NCBI GenBank assembly: GCA_900763675.1
Contig: CAAFLE010000055.1
Span: 1 to 20,912 of the forward strand
DNA length: 20,912 nt
Reading direction: 5' to 3'
Source of the DNA: an uncultured Oscillospiraceae bacterium
Lineage (GTDB): Bacteria > Bacillota > Clostridia > Oscillospirales > Oscillospiraceae
In this document: piece after piece, positions 20,857-20,912 of the stretch
How positions within the stretch are numbered: position 1 is the stretch's first letter
Layout: every line of letters starts with the position of its first letter
The notes under the pieces: generated by a model
The model's database searches: none
Told to the model about the DNA's origin: nothing
What the model saw: only the letters and a program-made list of their open reading frames with translations
Made by a program: the position numbers and the translations under genes

Positions 20857-20912
20857 TCATTTTATTACCACCGGCAGCCTCGCGCCGAGGCGGCTCAGAA
20901 GTTCGTTGGGGA
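20857..20912 (-). CDS. C-terminal end of an unidentified protein (partial)
   Basis: On the minus strand a frame open from the window edge ends with TGA at 20857-20859 and encodes PNELLSRLGARLPVVIK. The mix of residues and the stop placed just before a bidirectional terminator look like a real gene end converging on pepF. Seventeen residues are not enough to name a family. Confidence 0.5.
   Translation of the reverse strand, partial: PNELLSRLGARLPVVIK

Overview
The window looks like chromosomal core-genome DNA from a GC-rich (about 60 % by eye) member of the Bacillota, most likely class Clostridia and an Oscillospiraceae/Ruminococcaceae-type gut lineage. The reasons are a DnaD-domain protein next to a DnaI/DnaC-type helicase loader, a DUF896 (YnzC-type) small protein, DUF2804, MreC/MreD/PBP2 without division genes, strong AGGAGG-type ribosome binding sites, TTGnnn/TATAAT promoters, and a multi-hairpin intergenic repeat of a kind I recall from this group. 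There is no sign of a prophage, insertion sequence, CRISPR array, rRNA or tRNA.

Layout. 1-440: the tail of an unknown plus-strand gene, two hairpins and a MITE-like hairpin repeat. 439-1459: mntP (manganese exporter, minus) and tadA (tRNA adenosine deaminase, plus), divergent, with proposed start codons that overlap in one CATG. 1471-1500: a terminator shared by tadA and the operon arriving from the right. 1502-8074 (minus): six genes read hisS, comM/yifB, gph, thiI, cinA, apt-like. 8075-8319: a gene-free stretch holding five consecutive hairpins. 8320-8718: a methylglyoxal synthase homologue with its own clear promoter but lacking key catalytic residues. 8810-15055 (minus): a cell-envelope operon read U32 peptidase family protein, maf, mreC, mreD, mrdA (PBP2). 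15056-15208: two divergent promoters whose -35 boxes overlap. 15209-20800 (plus): DnaD-domain protein, helicase loader, DUF2804 protein, yfbR-type 5'-deoxynucleotidase, DUF896 protein, pepF oligopeptidase, ended by a strong bidirectional terminator. 20857-20912: the C-terminus of a convergent unknown gene.

How the genes work together. The mreC-mreD-mrdA set builds the lateral cell wall (elongasome), with Maf, a nucleotide pyrophosphatase often found beside mre genes. The divergent plus-strand operon begins with replication-restart/helicase-loading functions and continues into dNMP dephosphorylation (YfbR). The hisS-to-apt operon mixes translation and tRNA modification (hisS, thiI), competence-associated proteins (comM, cinA), a HAD phosphatase and a purine-salvage-type phosphoribosyltransferase.

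I found no wholly new multi-gene system. The observations I would follow up first are the catalytically degenerate MgsA homologue, the five-hairpin array in front of hisS, the MITE-like repeat, the overlapping divergent promoters at 15109-15159, and the tight coupling of a DUF2804 gene of unknown function to yfbR and the helicase loader.
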